A stretch of DNA of 35,688 bases from JBMTVT01 sp049451635 (GTDB lineage: Bacteria; Bacteroidota; Bacteroidia; Flavobacteriales; Flavobacteriaceae): assembly GCA_049451635.1 (NCBI GenBank), contig JBMTVT010000018.1, positions 1-35,688 of the forward strand. The letters run 5' to 3'. Below, one piece after another: positions 8,265 to 16,623 of this stretch; position 1 is the first letter of the stretch; each line of letters starts with the position of its first letter. The position numbers and the translations under genes were made by a program. The notes below the pieces were generated by a model. That model had not been told where the DNA came from and searched no databases. It saw nothing but the letters and a program-made list of their open reading frames with translations.

Positions 8265-9452
8265 TTATTCTAAAATAGCAGCAATTCCTGGTAAGGTTTT
8301 GCCTTCCAAACTTTCAAGCATAGCGCCACCGCCAGTACTTACATAGCTTACTTTATCTTCAAACCCAAATTGTTTTACAGCAGCAACAGAATCGCCACCA
8401 CCCACTAATGAAAACGCCCCGTTCTTAGTGGCTTCGGCTATAGAATTACCCAATTCAATGGTGCCGTTAGCAAAACTCTCCATTTCAAAAACCCCTAAAG
8501 GTCCATTCCATAGTATGGTTTTACATTGCATTACAACATCATGAAACTGTGCTCTGGATTTTGGTCCCGCATCAACGCCTTCCCATCCATCTGGTATCGC
8601 ATTGATGTCGACCGTTTGGGTATTGGCATCATTGCTGAACGCGTCTGCTGCAATAGTATCAACAGGGATGTGAACCTGAACGCCTTTGGCTTTAGCCTGC
8701 TTTAAAATATCCAATGCCAATTCCATTTTATCATCTTCACAAATAGAATTTCCTATTTTTCCTCCTTGTGCTTTTACAAACGTAAAAGCCATACCTCCAC
8801 CAATTATTAAATGGTCAACTTTATCAAGAATATTTTCAATAATGGTAATTTTTGAAGATACTTTTGCGCCTCCAAGAATGGCTAAAACAGGTTTTTCACC
8901 TGTTTCCATCACCTTTTTTATGCTATCAATTTCTTGTGCCAATAAGCTACCGAAACACTTGTTTCCCTCAAAAAATTTGGCGATTATAGTTGTTGAAGCA
9001 TGCGCCCTATGTGCTGTACCAAAAGCATCATTTACATAAATATCGCCCAATTTTGAAAGTTGTTTTGTAAAACCTTCATCGCCAGCCTCCTCTTCTTTAT
9101 AGAAGCGTAAATTTTCCAGCAATAAAATTTGCCCTGGTTGCAAATTTGCAGCAGCAGACTCGGCTTTTTCCCCTACACAATCGTCAACAAATGTTACTTC
9201 AACACCCAAAACATCTTCTACGGTATCAGCAATATGACGTAATGAAAACTCATCTTGAACACCTTTGGGTCTGCCTAAGTGCGACATTAAAATACAGCTC
9301 CCACCATCTTCTAAAATTTTGATGATGGTTGGTTTTGCCGACACTATTCTGGTGCTATCGGTTACTTCAAAATTTTCATTTAATGGCACATTAAAATCTA
9401 CTCTTATTAATGCTTTTTTGTTTTCGAAATTAAAATCACTGAGCGTTTTCAT
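8265..9452 (-). CDS. pgk: Phosphoglycerate kinase
   Basis: This 395-residue cytosolic glycolytic enzyme transfers phosphate from 1,3-bisphosphoglycerate to ADP. The N-terminal signature ALIRVDFNVPLN, the SHLGRPKG loop, the ILGGAKVSSKI nucleotide-domain motif, and the C-terminal VSTGGGAMLESLEGKTLPG are all present, and length matches the family. The ATG at 9450-9452 gives the normal N-terminus. It reads away from holB and has a TACATTTG -7 box 34 bases upstream. Downstream, the transglycosylase gene follows after 80 bases, with no strong terminator seen between them. Confidence 0.97.
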   Translation of the reverse strand: MKTLSDFNFENKKALIRVDFNVPLNENFEVTDSTRIVSAKPTIIKILEDGGSCILMSHLGRPKGVQDEFSLRHIADTVEDVLGVEVTFVDDCVGEKAESAAANLQPGQILLLENLRFYKEEEAGDEGFTKQLSKLGDIYVNDAFGTAHRAHASTTIIAKFFEGNKCFGSLLAQEIDSIKKVMETGEKPVLAILGGAKVSSKITIIENILDKVDHLIIGGGMAFTFVKAQGGKIGNSICEDDKMELALDILKQAKAKGVQVHIPVDTIAADAFSNDANTQTVDINAIPDGWEGVDAGPKSRAQFHDVVMQCKTILWNGPLGVFEMESFANGTIELGNSIAEATKNGAFSLVGGGDSVAAVKQFGFEDKVSYVSTGGGAMLESLEGKTLPGIAAILE

Positions 9453-9486
9453 ATATTATAGTTTATCTTTTTATTTGTTAGATTTA

Positions 9487-9494
9487 CAAATGTA
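9487..9494 (-). promoter_or_regulatory. Bacteroidetes -7 promoter box (TACATTTG) for pgk
   Basis: On the minus strand this reads TACATTTG and ends 34 bases before the pgk ATG. It lies in the 218-base divergent gap between pgk and holB. The -33 position is not convincing. Confidence 0.45.
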
Positions 9495-9658
9495 GCTAAT
9501 TAAAACCCTATATAAAATGTGTTTTTTAACGAAAACGATATAGGCAATCAATATTTTTTTTATTAACAAAAAAACTAGGCCTTCACTCAATACTTGCTCC
9601 TCATCTCAATAATTTTTTTTCATTTTGTTTTATAAATTTTAAAACGAAAAAATTCATT

Positions 9659-9666
9659 TACTTTTG
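9659..9666 (+). promoter_or_regulatory. Bacteroidetes -7 promoter box (TACTTTTG) for holB
   Basis: TACTTTTG matches TAnnTTTG and is separated from the holB ATG by only 4 bases. The transcript would start at or almost at the start codon. A TTTT at 9637-9640 is the best -33 candidate. Confidence 0.4.
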
Positions 9667-9670
9667 TTTT

Positions 9671-10825
9671 ATGCTTTTTGAAGATATTTTAGGTCAAGAA
9701 CACATAAAAAAACATCTCACCCAGAGTGCTGATAACGGGCGTATTCCTCATGCTCAATTATTTGTAGGCAATGAGGGTTGTGGCACTTTGCCCATGGCTT
9801 TGGCTTATGCACAATATATTTTATGCGCTAATACTCAAGGAGATAATAACACAGGTAATCAAGCTTGTAATTTAAAGTTTAAAAACTTTTCGCACCCCGA
9901 TTTACACTTTGCTTTTCCAGTGACTACTAGCGACAAAGCTAAAAGCCACCCGGTTTCCGCCAACTACCTTGAAGAATGGCGACAGCTTTTAAAAGAGCAG
10001 CCTTATGGTAATTTATTTGATTGGTACCAATTACTTGGGGTTGATAATAAACAAGGCCAAATAGGTGTTGACGAAGCACATGATATTGTTAAGTCTCTAA
10101 GCTTAAAATCTTATGAAGGCGGGTATAAAGTGATGTTGATATGGATGGCAGAAAAAATGAACACTGCCTGTGCCAACAAGCTTTTAAAACTTATTGAAGA
10201 ACCTCCCAATAAAACTGTTTTTATTTTAATTGCAGAAGAAGAAGAACAGATAATTAATACCATTCGCTCGAGATGTCAAGTATTGCATTTTCCACCTTTG
10301 GCAGAAGATGTGATTAAAGACGCTTTGATAAAACAGTATAATTTAGAGCTTTCAGTAGCCACAAAAATTGCGCATCAATCAAACGGGAATTACAATAAAG
10401 CTTGCGACTTGGTTTACCATGATTCTGAAGATATCCAATTTGAAACTTGGTTTGTTTTTTGGATCAGAAGTGCTTTTAAAGCCAAAGGCAACAAGGCTGC
10501 CATTCACGACCTAATTTCATGGAGTGAAGAAATCGCAAAAACTGGTAGAGAAACTCAAAAACAGTTTTTAAATTTTTGTTTAGATTTTTTCCGGCAGGCA
10601 TTATTGTTAAACTACAGTGCAAACGATTTAGTTTTCTTTGAGCCAAAAACCGAAAACTTTAAATTAGAAAACTTTGCGCCTTTTGTTCATGGAAACAACA
10701 TTTTAGAAATTAGTGACGAGCTTCAGGATGCCATTTACCATATTGAGCGTAACGGGAATCCTAAAATTATTTTAACCGATTTATCAATAAAGCTCACAAG
10801 GCTTTTGCACAAAACCCCGGCTTAG
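9671..10825 (+). CDS. holB: DNA polymerase III subunit delta'
   Basis: This 384-residue clamp-loader subunit helps load the beta sliding clamp onto primed DNA. It begins with FEDILGQEHIKKHL and PHAQLF, typical of the DnaX/HolB AAA+ family. The Walker A position reads GNEGCGTL (33-40), with threonine in place of the essential lysine, as expected for delta', which does not hydrolyse ATP. The SRC motif is present (S200-C202), supplying the arginine finger to the neighbouring ATPase subunit. An insertion at about 55-110 looks typical of Bacteroidetes versions. Its TAG stop overlaps the GTG start of the next gene by one base, so the two are coupled. Confidence 0.92.
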   Translation: MLFEDILGQEHIKKHLTQSADNGRIPHAQLFVGNEGCGTLPMALAYAQYILCANTQGDNNTGNQACNLKFKNFSHPDLHFAFPVTTSDKAKSHPVSANYLEEWRQLLKEQPYGNLFDWYQLLGVDNKQGQIGVDEAHDIVKSLSLKSYEGGYKVMLIWMAEKMNTACANKLLKLIEEPPNKTVFILIAEEEEQIINTIRSRCQVLHFPPLAEDVIKDALIKQYNLELSVATKIAHQSNGNYNKACDLVYHDSEDIQFETWFVFWIRSAFKAKGNKAAIHDLISWSEEIAKTGRETQKQFLNFCLDFFRQALLLNYSANDLVFFEPKTENFKLENFAPFVHGNNILEISDELQDAIYHIERNGNPKIILTDLSIKLTRLLHKTPA

Positions 10826-11757
10826 TGAAAGCTTCGCAAAAAACCTGGTTTGTAATTGTTAATCCTGCTTCTGGTAGTGGTTCTGCTAGAAAAAGTTGGC
10901 CAAAAATAAAACATGCCCTGGAGCGCCATGGCTTTAATTTTGAACATACCTTTACCGATTACCCCAAACATAGTGTTGAATTGGTTGAAAATGCCCTAAA
11001 AAGTAATTTTAAAAACTTTATATGCGTTGGTGGAGACGGAACCTTACACAATATCGTAAACGGCATCTTTAGTCAAAATATGATACCGCCACAACAAGTT
11101 AAAGTAGGTATCATCCCTTTTGGAACAGGTAACGATTGGATTAAAACACATCATATCCCTAAAAACATTGAATCTGCCATAAAGCTAATTAAAAGCGGTT
11201 ATGTTGTTCAACAAGATTTAGGGAAAATTGATTTTTTAGATGCCGATAAACCGCCTGTTTTCTTCAATAATTTTGCAGGCGTGGGTTTTGATGGTTATGT
11301 AGTTAGTAAGGTTGAAAAATTTAAAAAAATTGGGGCTTTGTCCTATTTGATCGGCGCATTAATTGGTGTCTTTTCATTTAAACCTTTCAAGTCTAAAATT
11401 TATGTGAACTCTCAAGAGATTTCTGGGGATACTTTCATGGTTTCTATTGGTATTTGTAGATTTTCGGGTGGTGGTATGCAGCTCACTAACACGCCCAATC
11501 CATTTGATGGCTTGTTTGATATTAGTATCGCAAAACATTTTAAGTTTTTAGATATTATTAAAAACATCCCTAACTTGTTTAACGGTAAAATTGCAACCAT
11601 AAAAAAAGTTAACTCATTAAAAGCCAATAATATAAAAATACATATATACCAAAAAACTATCCCGTTTATCCAAGCAGATGGTGAACTTATTGGTTCTGGA
11701 GATATTGAAATGAGTATCATCCCTAAGGCTTTTTCATTTTTCGTATTAAAACCCTAA
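10825..11757 (+). CDS. Diacylglycerol kinase family lipid kinase (DagK/YegS-like)
   Basis: This 310-residue protein has the DAGK catalytic domain that phosphorylates diacylglycerol or a related lipid at the inner membrane. Motifs are NPASGSG (13-19), the nucleotide-binding VGGDGTLHN (68-76), IPFGTGNDW (97-105) and the C-terminal IQADGE. There are no transmembrane segments, as usual for the soluble YegS/DgkB type. The start is GTG at 10825-10827, overlapping the holB stop (TAGTG). An N-terminus just before the first beta strand (TWFVIVNPAS) is normal for the family. Its TAA stop overlaps the stop of the convergent MFS pseudogene, and no terminator was seen. Confidence 0.9.
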   Translation: MKASQKTWFVIVNPASGSGSARKSWPKIKHALERHGFNFEHTFTDYPKHSVELVENALKSNFKNFICVGGDGTLHNIVNGIFSQNMIPPQQVKVGIIPFGTGNDWIKTHHIPKNIESAIKLIKSGYVVQQDLGKIDFLDADKPPVFFNNFAGVGFDGYVVSKVEKFKKIGALSYLIGALIGVFSFKPFKSKIYVNSQEISGDTFMVSIGICRFSGGGMQLTNTPNPFDGLFDISIAKHFKFLDIIKNIPNLFNGKIATIKKVNSLKANNIKIHIYQKTIPFIQADGELIGSGDIEMSIIPKAFSFFVLKP

Positions 11758-12477
11758 TTGACAATATGTTTTTGTTTTTTAAAGAATCTTATTGATATGG
11801 GGATAAACATTAAGCCGCAAAAGACAAACACAAAAAAGGCTTTTTGCAAACCAAAGGCATGCGATAAATAACCAATCAAATGAGGTCCTATAAACATCCC
11901 AACAATGGCATAAGTTCCTATAATTGAAATAGCCATTGCCGGTGAATATTTTTTGGACTATCCCGTGGTAGGGTCTTATGCAATCGCTTAAATGTGTCTC
12001 AATAGAAATTCCTGCTTTCACCATAAGTGTAGAAAACAAAACGTCAACAACACCTCCAAGGCTCCAAAGTGCATGAAATGACCCTACAATTTTCTTTTGA
12101 AATTTCCACTTGATGCGATATGGATTGGGCGTTCTTAGAAATGTTAAGAACACGCATAAAAATTGAAAAGGCGCTCAACAAAACAATGAGTAAAATGGCG
12201 TTTTTAACATAAGAAATACCTACTAATGATACAACAAAAAACAAAAATGAAGTCACAAGTGGCTCTCTGCTATCAAACTTTGAAACCAACCAACCCGAAA
12301 CTACAGTGCCCAACAAAGCGCTTACTGGAATTACTAACAATATAGAGCCTAATTGCGCATCATTTAAATTGAAAATATTCTTAGTGGTTGGTATTCGCGA
12401 GGCCCAAGACGAGAAACACAAACTAGACAAAAAAAGTAGGTACCTAAGGCAATACACTGTATATTTTTGGTTTCCAT
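11754..12477 (-). pseudogene. Degraded MFS transporter gene (two frameshifts plus a large internal deletion)
   Basis: Parts of one 12-helix major facilitator transporter are spread over all three minus frames. The likely original ATG is at 12475-12477 (METK...). An A-run (T5 at 12464-12468 on plus) appears one base short, which throws the frame before YTVYCLRYLLFLSSLCFSSW. That second frame carries helices 1-4 (SSWASRIPTTKN, SGWLVSKFDSREPL) until about 12106, where an extra G in GTGGAAATTT shifts into KFQKKIVGSFHALWSLGG. After MVKAGISIETHL there is a jump to SPAMAISIIGTYAIVGMF and GPHLIGYLSHAFGLQ, which look like helices 11-12. Roughly 130-170 codons of the middle are missing. About 240 codons remain of the usual ~390. 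The sugar-permease-like type is a guess. It cannot make a working transporter. Confidence 0.85.
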
Positions 12478-12525
12478 ATACTTTTAAAAGCCTTAAAAAT
12501 AATTCTTATTTAAATCAATTTTGCA

Positions 12526-12552
12526 TAAAAAAAGCTAGCAAATTGCTAGCTT
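12526..12552 (-). terminator. Intrinsic terminator of the OmpH-like gene
   Basis: The arms AAGCTAGCAA (12532-12541) and TTGCTAGCTT (12543-12552) form a stem with a very short loop. On the minus strand it is followed by T7. It lies 21 bases after the stop codon of the OmpH-like gene. Confidence 0.8.
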
Positions 12553-12572
12553 AATCTTTTTAATAATTTCTG

Positions 12573-13091
12573 TTATTGTTTCTTGTAGTCTGCATTTAAA
12601 GAATCTAAAATAATTTGTGTTAAATTATTTTCATCTGTTCCATACAAAACATTTGCGACTCCTTCGCTTGTTCCTAAAATATAGGTATAACCATTTGCTT
12701 TACCATATTCTTTTACATAATTTTTAACCTTAACAATAGCTGAGTCAATTTCAGTTTGAAATTCATTTGTCAATTGTTGTTGCTCAAACTGCATTTGTTG
12801 CTGAAGCTGTTGTTGTTTTTTCTGTAAACCAGCCATAAGTTCTTGAGCTTTGCTTTGTGAAGATTTTTGAGCTACTACTTGTGTGCTTTGTACCTCAGAT
12901 TGAAATGCTTTACCAATGCTATCGGCTCTTTTTCTAAATGCTTGGTCTTTTATTTCAAATCTCGCTTCAATATCTTTTTTCTCTTGATATTCGTTAATCA
13001 CTTCACCGTTATCAATAAACCCTATTTTTTTTTCTTTTTGGCAAGAAGCCATTGACAACATAATTAGGGCAGCATAAAATATATTTTTCAT
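12573..13091 (-). CDS. OmpH/Skp family periplasmic chaperone-like lipoprotein
   Basis: This 172-residue protein has a lipoprotein signal with lipobox MASC (cysteine 17). After KKIGFIDNGEVINEYQ, the typical first strand of OmpH/Skp proteins, come long coiled-coil helices (about 40-120) very rich in glutamine and lysine, then a C-terminal strand segment (GYTYILGTSEGVANVLYGTD). The family forms trimeric chaperones that carry unfolded outer-membrane proteins. Most Skp proteins are soluble, whereas this copy would be lipid-anchored, which is common in flavobacteria. It has its own promoter box upstream and a strong terminator downstream, so it is probably monocistronic. Confidence 0.85.
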   Translation of the reverse strand: MKNIFYAALIMLSMASCQKEKKIGFIDNGEVINEYQEKKDIEARFEIKDQAFRKRADSIGKAFQSEVQSTQVVAQKSSQSKAQELMAGLQKKQQQLQQQMQFEQQQLTNEFQTEIDSAIVKVKNYVKEYGKANGYTYILGTSEGVANVLYGTDENNLTQIILDSLNADYKKQ

Positions 13092-13132
13092 TTGTTTGGG
13101 TAGTTTGTTTTTTTACTATTTAAAAATTCGAA

Positions 13133-13140
13133 CAAATGTA
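13133..13140 (-). promoter_or_regulatory. Bacteroidetes -7 promoter box (TACATTTG) for the OmpH-like gene
   Basis: On the minus strand this reads TACATTTG, 41 bases before the ATG, within the 242-base gap between the methyltransferase and OmpH-like genes. I saw nothing else convincing in that gap. Confidence 0.45.
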
Positions 13141-13333
13141 ATAAAGTAACATTTAAGATAGCTATAAATTATTTTGAATTTAACACATAGTCAAAATTTA
13201 TGGAAAATAATATTTATTATAAGAAATTGTTATGTCAAACGAACGCATTTAAGCTAATTTAAAAGCTTTTTATAAATCTTTAGGGCAATTGGTTAGCTGA
13301 TGCTGAATTTTTTGTTTTTAAGCGTTTAAATGC

Positions 13334-14197
13334 TTAATAAGCTTTTTGGATGATATAAATGATGGATGAAGCCTCATTTGAGATTACCGCCTTTAAGTTG
13401 GATAGCATTCCGTACCAAAATCCCTTTATAAAACTCATTTTTCCTGTTTTATATTTTTCGGACAACAAACTCACATAAAAAGCATCAAACCACATAGGTT
13501 TTGTTTTTACAACTTTAAAAGATTGTTTTGAAACTAATTTTGAAATTGATGCTTTATTAAAATGCCAAAGATGTCTTGGCACATCATAAGCAGCCCAAAA
13601 ATTTTTATAGTGCAACGCATCAAAACTTTTATAATTTGGAACAGCAATAATTAAAGTACCTTCTGGTTTCAATAATTCATAAAATTGTTTTACGTTCATT
13701 TCTAAATTTGTCAAATGTTCTAAAACATGCCAAAGCGTAATAACATCAAAACTTTGCTTCTCAAAATTCAAAAGTTTATCATTGCCATAAACAGCTTTTT
13801 TGGTTTTTATATTGGCTATCTCACGAGCTTCATTGTTTGGTTCAATTCCAAAAACTTTCCAATTGCTTTGTTGTGCTTTTTGCAAAAAATCTCCTGTGCC
13901 GCATCCCACGTCTAAAAGTGTTTTGTTCTCAGTTGAAAAAGAATTAATCAAATTCAATTTGCTTCTTAGCGAAATGCTTCTGACAAGATGGTAAGCTTTT
14001 TCAAAAAGATTTCGCTTTGAATCAGTGTGTGAAATATAGTCTTCACTTTGATAATATTCGGGGAGTTTATCCTCGAGTGGTTGCGGAGAGGTTTCCAAAA
14101 AACCATATTCTGGATTTTCAATTAACTGAAACTCCTCACCTGAAACGGCATAATCTTTAACTTTTAAATAATCTTTTTTTTGGGTTTCTTTTGCCAC
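13334..14197 (-). CDS. Class I SAM-dependent methyltransferase
   Basis: This 287-residue protein has a Rossmann-type methyltransferase domain with motif I LLDVGCGTGDFL (94-105), an acidic end to strand 2 (VFGIEP) and the post-motif VITLWHVLEHL. This pattern is seen in UbiG-like and polysaccharide-associated methyltransferases (Methyltransf_23 type). The substrate cannot be read from sequence. The N-terminal 30 residues (EEFQLIENPEYGFLETSPQP) may hold a zinc-free version of the substrate-side segment found in relatives. The start is GTG at 14195-14197, since an in-frame TAA lies two codons upstream. It follows mnmG after 65 bases that hold a parS-like palindrome. Confidence 0.85.
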   Translation of the reverse strand: MAKETQKKDYLKVKDYAVSGEEFQLIENPEYGFLETSPQPLEDKLPEYYQSEDYISHTDSKRNLFEKAYHLVRSISLRSKLNLINSFSTENKTLLDVGCGTGDFLQKAQQSNWKVFGIEPNNEAREIANIKTKKAVYGNDKLLNFEKQSFDVITLWHVLEHLTNLEMNVKQFYELLKPEGTLIIAVPNYKSFDALHYKNFWAAYDVPRHLWHFNKASISKLVSKQSFKVVKTKPMWFDAFYVSLLSEKYKTGKMSFIKGFWYGMLSNLKAVISNEASSIIYIIQKAY

Positions 14198-14228
14198 GAA
14201 TTAATGGATATTTTTAAAAAAACTAAGA

Positions 14229-14244
14229 TGTTCCACGTGGAACG
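14229..14244. promoter_or_regulatory. parS-like ParB-binding site (one outer mismatch)
   Basis: TGTTCCACGTGGAACG matches the bacterial chromosomal parS palindrome TGTTCCACGTGGAACA except for the last base. It lies between mnmG and the methyltransferase gene. A second, perfect copy lies on the other side of mnmG, 1925 bases away. ParB/Spo0J bound to such sites organises the origin region for segregation. Confidence 0.8.
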
Positions 14245-14262
14245 TTTAAAAACCTAATTACA

Positions 14263-16134
14263 TTATCTGCCCATATAAACTAACAAAACCGAAATATCAT
14301 TTGGAGAAACGCCGCTAATTCTTGAAGCTTGAGATACCGTTGTTGGTTGAATTTTTTTAAGTTTTTCTCGTGCTTCAAAACTCATAGATTTTATTTGGGA
14401 ATAATCAAAATTTTCAGGGATTTTCACATATTCTAATCTACTTAATTTATCAGCATTATTCTTTTCCTTGGCTATATAGCCAGAATACTTTACTTGAATT
14501 TCTGCTTGCTCAATAACCTCATTATCTAAATTATTTTCCTGAATATAGGTTTCAACAGATTCAACTTTTCTAATGTCCCCCATGTCGATATTTGGTCTAG
14601 CAAATATTTTAAAAAGCTTTCCAGATTGATTAACAGAAGATGAATTTTTTTCTTCTAAAATCGGATTTATCTCTTCTGGTTTTACACTTGTGTTCTCAAA
14701 AAATTCTACAAACTTTTCAGCAGCTTCATGCTTTTCTTCCATTCTTTTGAGTCGCTTTTCTGAGGCCAAACCTAAAGCAAAACCTTTTGGCGTTAACCTC
14801 AAATCTGCATTGTCTTGACGCAAAAGCGTTCTGTATTCTGCTCTTGATGTAAACATACGATATGGTTCTTCGGTGCCCTTAGTGATTAAGTCGTCAATTA
14901 AAACCCCTATGTAAGCTTCGTCTCTTTTTAAAGTAAAAGCATCCTTTTCTTGAACCTTTAAACTTGCATTAATACCAGCCATGAGACCTTGAGAAGCGGC
15001 TTCCTCATACCCTGTTGTGCCATTAATTTGACCAGCAAAATATAAGCCATTAACCAGTTTGGTTTCTAAGGTGTGTTTTAATTGTGTTGGTGGAAAATAA
15101 TCATACTCGATGGCATAACCTGGTCTGAAAAACTTAACATTTTCAAATCCAGCTACTGAACGCAATGCTTTAAATTGAACGTCTTCAGGAAGCGAAGTAG
15201 AAAAGCCGTTTACATAAACCTCAACCGTGTTCCAGCCTTCTGGTTCAATAAATAATTGGTGCCTATCTTTGTCTGCAAATCGATTTATTTTATCTTCAAT
15301 GGAAGGGCAATATCTTGGTCCTAAACTTTTTATTCTTCCATTAAACATAGGCGACCTATCAAAGCCTTCGCGAAGCAAATCGTGAACCCGCTCACTGGTG
15401 TAAGTCATATAACAAGAACGCTGCTTTTCTAAAGGTTTAGTAACATCCAAATAGGAGAATTTTTCAGGATTTTCATCTCCCGGTTGTTCAACCATTTTAG
15501 AATAATCCAAACTTCTTCCATCAACTCTTGGAGGTGTTCCTGTTTTCATTCTGCCAGAATCAAAACCTAAAGCAACTAACTGTTCTGTGATGCCTGTGGC
15601 TGCTTTTTCACCAGCTCTTCCGCCACCAAAATTTTTGTTTCCTATATGTATTAACCCATTTAAAAACGTACCATTTGTTAGCACAACACTTTTAGCTTTT
15701 ATTTCAATACCTAAAGATGTTTTAACACCTGCAACCCTACCGCCAACTATCAACAGTCCAGATACCATCTCTTGGTAAAAATCTAAATTTGGTGTTTGTT
15801 CTAAAAGCAATCTCCAGTCTTCAGCAAAACGCATTCGGTCACTCTGAACTCTTGGGCTCCACATAGCAGGTCCTTTAGATTTGTTCAGCATTTTAAACTG
15901 AATCGCAGAAGTATCAGACACAATGCCGCTGTATCCACCAAGCGCATCAATCTCTCTTACAATTTGCCCTTTAGCAATACCCCCCATTGCAGGATTACAT
16001 GACATTTGCGCAATGTTTTGTAGATTCATAGTGACAAGCAAAGTTTTGCTCCCCATATTGGCGGCAGCTGCGGCAGCTTCGCTTCCAGCATGACCAGCGC
16101 CAACAACTATAACATCATAAACTTCATTAAACAT
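14263..16134 (-). CDS. mnmG: tRNA uridine-5-carboxymethylaminomethyl modification enzyme MnmG (GidA)
   Basis: This 623-residue FAD enzyme works with MnmE to install the cmnm5 group on uridine 34 of several tRNAs. The dinucleotide motif VVGAGHAGSEAAAAAANMG (10-28), the signature CNPAMGGIAKG (46-56), GPRYCPSIEDKI and the C-terminal helical MnmE-binding domain ending with ASRISGVSPNDISVLLVYMG are all intact, and length is normal. The ATG at 16132-16134 gives the family N-terminus. It lies in a minus-strand series after DUF4175 and ybeY, and palindromic parS-like sites sit just upstream of its start and just downstream of its stop. mnmG is often close to parAB and the origin in bacteria. Confidence 0.97.
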   Translation of the reverse strand: MFNEVYDVIVVGAGHAGSEAAAAAANMGSKTLLVTMNLQNIAQMSCNPAMGGIAKGQIVREIDALGGYSGIVSDTSAIQFKMLNKSKGPAMWSPRVQSDRMRFAEDWRLLLEQTPNLDFYQEMVSGLLIVGGRVAGVKTSLGIEIKAKSVVLTNGTFLNGLIHIGNKNFGGGRAGEKAATGITEQLVALGFDSGRMKTGTPPRVDGRSLDYSKMVEQPGDENPEKFSYLDVTKPLEKQRSCYMTYTSERVHDLLREGFDRSPMFNGRIKSLGPRYCPSIEDKINRFADKDRHQLFIEPEGWNTVEVYVNGFSTSLPEDVQFKALRSVAGFENVKFFRPGYAIEYDYFPPTQLKHTLETKLVNGLYFAGQINGTTGYEEAASQGLMAGINASLKVQEKDAFTLKRDEAYIGVLIDDLITKGTEEPYRMFTSRAEYRTLLRQDNADLRLTPKGFALGLASEKRLKRMEEKHEAAEKFVEFFENTSVKPEEINPILEEKNSSSVNQSGKLFKIFARPNIDMGDIRKVESVETYIQENNLDNEVIEQAEIQVKYSGYIAKEKNNADKLSRLEYVKIPENFDYSQIKSMSFEAREKLKKIQPTTVSQASRISGVSPNDISVLLVYMGR

Positions 16135-16153
16135 AACTTGTTATTGTTTGTTG

Positions 16154-16169
16154 TGTTCCACGTGGAACA
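16154..16169. promoter_or_regulatory. parS-like ParB-binding site (perfect 16-bp palindrome)
   Basis: TGTTCCACGTGGAACA is a perfect palindrome identical to the classical parS sequence. It lies 19 bases upstream of the mnmG ATG, in the 78-base gap to ybeY. A protein operator or an mRNA hairpin is the alternative explanation, but the exact parS match and the paired copy favour ParB binding. Confidence 0.88.
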
Positions 16170-16212
16170 ATTTATAATATAAAGTTTGCGAATATACGTG
16201 AATTCTTGAATT

Positions 16213-16623
16213 TTAGAAAAGAAGCTTTAAATAGTGATTTTCCTTTTCTCTCATAACCTTTGCATCATCATCCGTTTTATCTTTGTATCCGCAATAATGT
16301 AAAACACCATGTATGATAACGCGATGTAATTCTTCTTCAAACGATACTCCAAAATCTTTGGCATTATCCACCACTCTTTGAACTGAAATAAAAATATCTC
16401 CCTGTAAGTTTTTTCCGACTGAATAATCAAAGCTAATAATATCTGTTAAAGTGTCGTGATTTAAGAATTCTACATTTAGTTTATATAAATAATCGTCATC
16501 ACAAAACACATAATTTATTTCACCTAATATATGATTCTCAGAGACTATTGTTTCATTAATCCAGATTGATATTTCTTCCTCATTATTGAGTGAAAAATCG
16601 GTTTCATAGTTGAAATTAATCAT
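16213..16623 (-). CDS. ybeY: Endoribonuclease YbeY (16S rRNA maturation, UPF0054)
   Basis: This 136-residue metal-dependent RNase is involved in 16S rRNA 3' maturation and ribosome quality control. Conserved parts are NHDTLTDIISFDY and the metal-site helix HRVIIHGVLHYCGYKDKT. The first two ligands are H105 and H109. The position of the third histidine in the HGxLHLxGYDH motif is occupied by aspartate (D115), a form I believe is usual in Bacteroidetes. The start ATG lies inside the end of the DUF4175 gene (8-base overlap, 16616-16623), so translation is coupled. Confidence 0.9.
   Translation of the reverse strand: MINFNYETDFSLNNEEEISIWINETIVSENHILGEINYVFCDDDYLYKLNVEFLNHDTLTDIISFDYSVGKNLQGDIFISVQRVVDNAKDFGVSFEEELHRVIIHGVLHYCGYKDKTDDDAKVMREKENHYLKLLF

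Noticed and set aside
9671..10825. Broken Walker A (lysine missing) in the holB product as a sign of gene decay
   Set aside because: Loss of the ATP-binding lysine is normal for the delta' clamp-loader subunit, and the SRC motif and full length are intact.
13092..13333. Possible small gene or RNA in the 242-base gap
   Set aside because: No frame with coding character and no stable structure was found beyond the promoter box. A weak TTAAGC/GCTTAA stem after the methyltransferase stop is too short to call a terminator.
14229..16169. Inverted palindromes as ends of a mobile element carrying mnmG
   Set aside because: The 16-mers match parS, there is no transposase or target duplication, and mnmG is a core gene in normal synteny.
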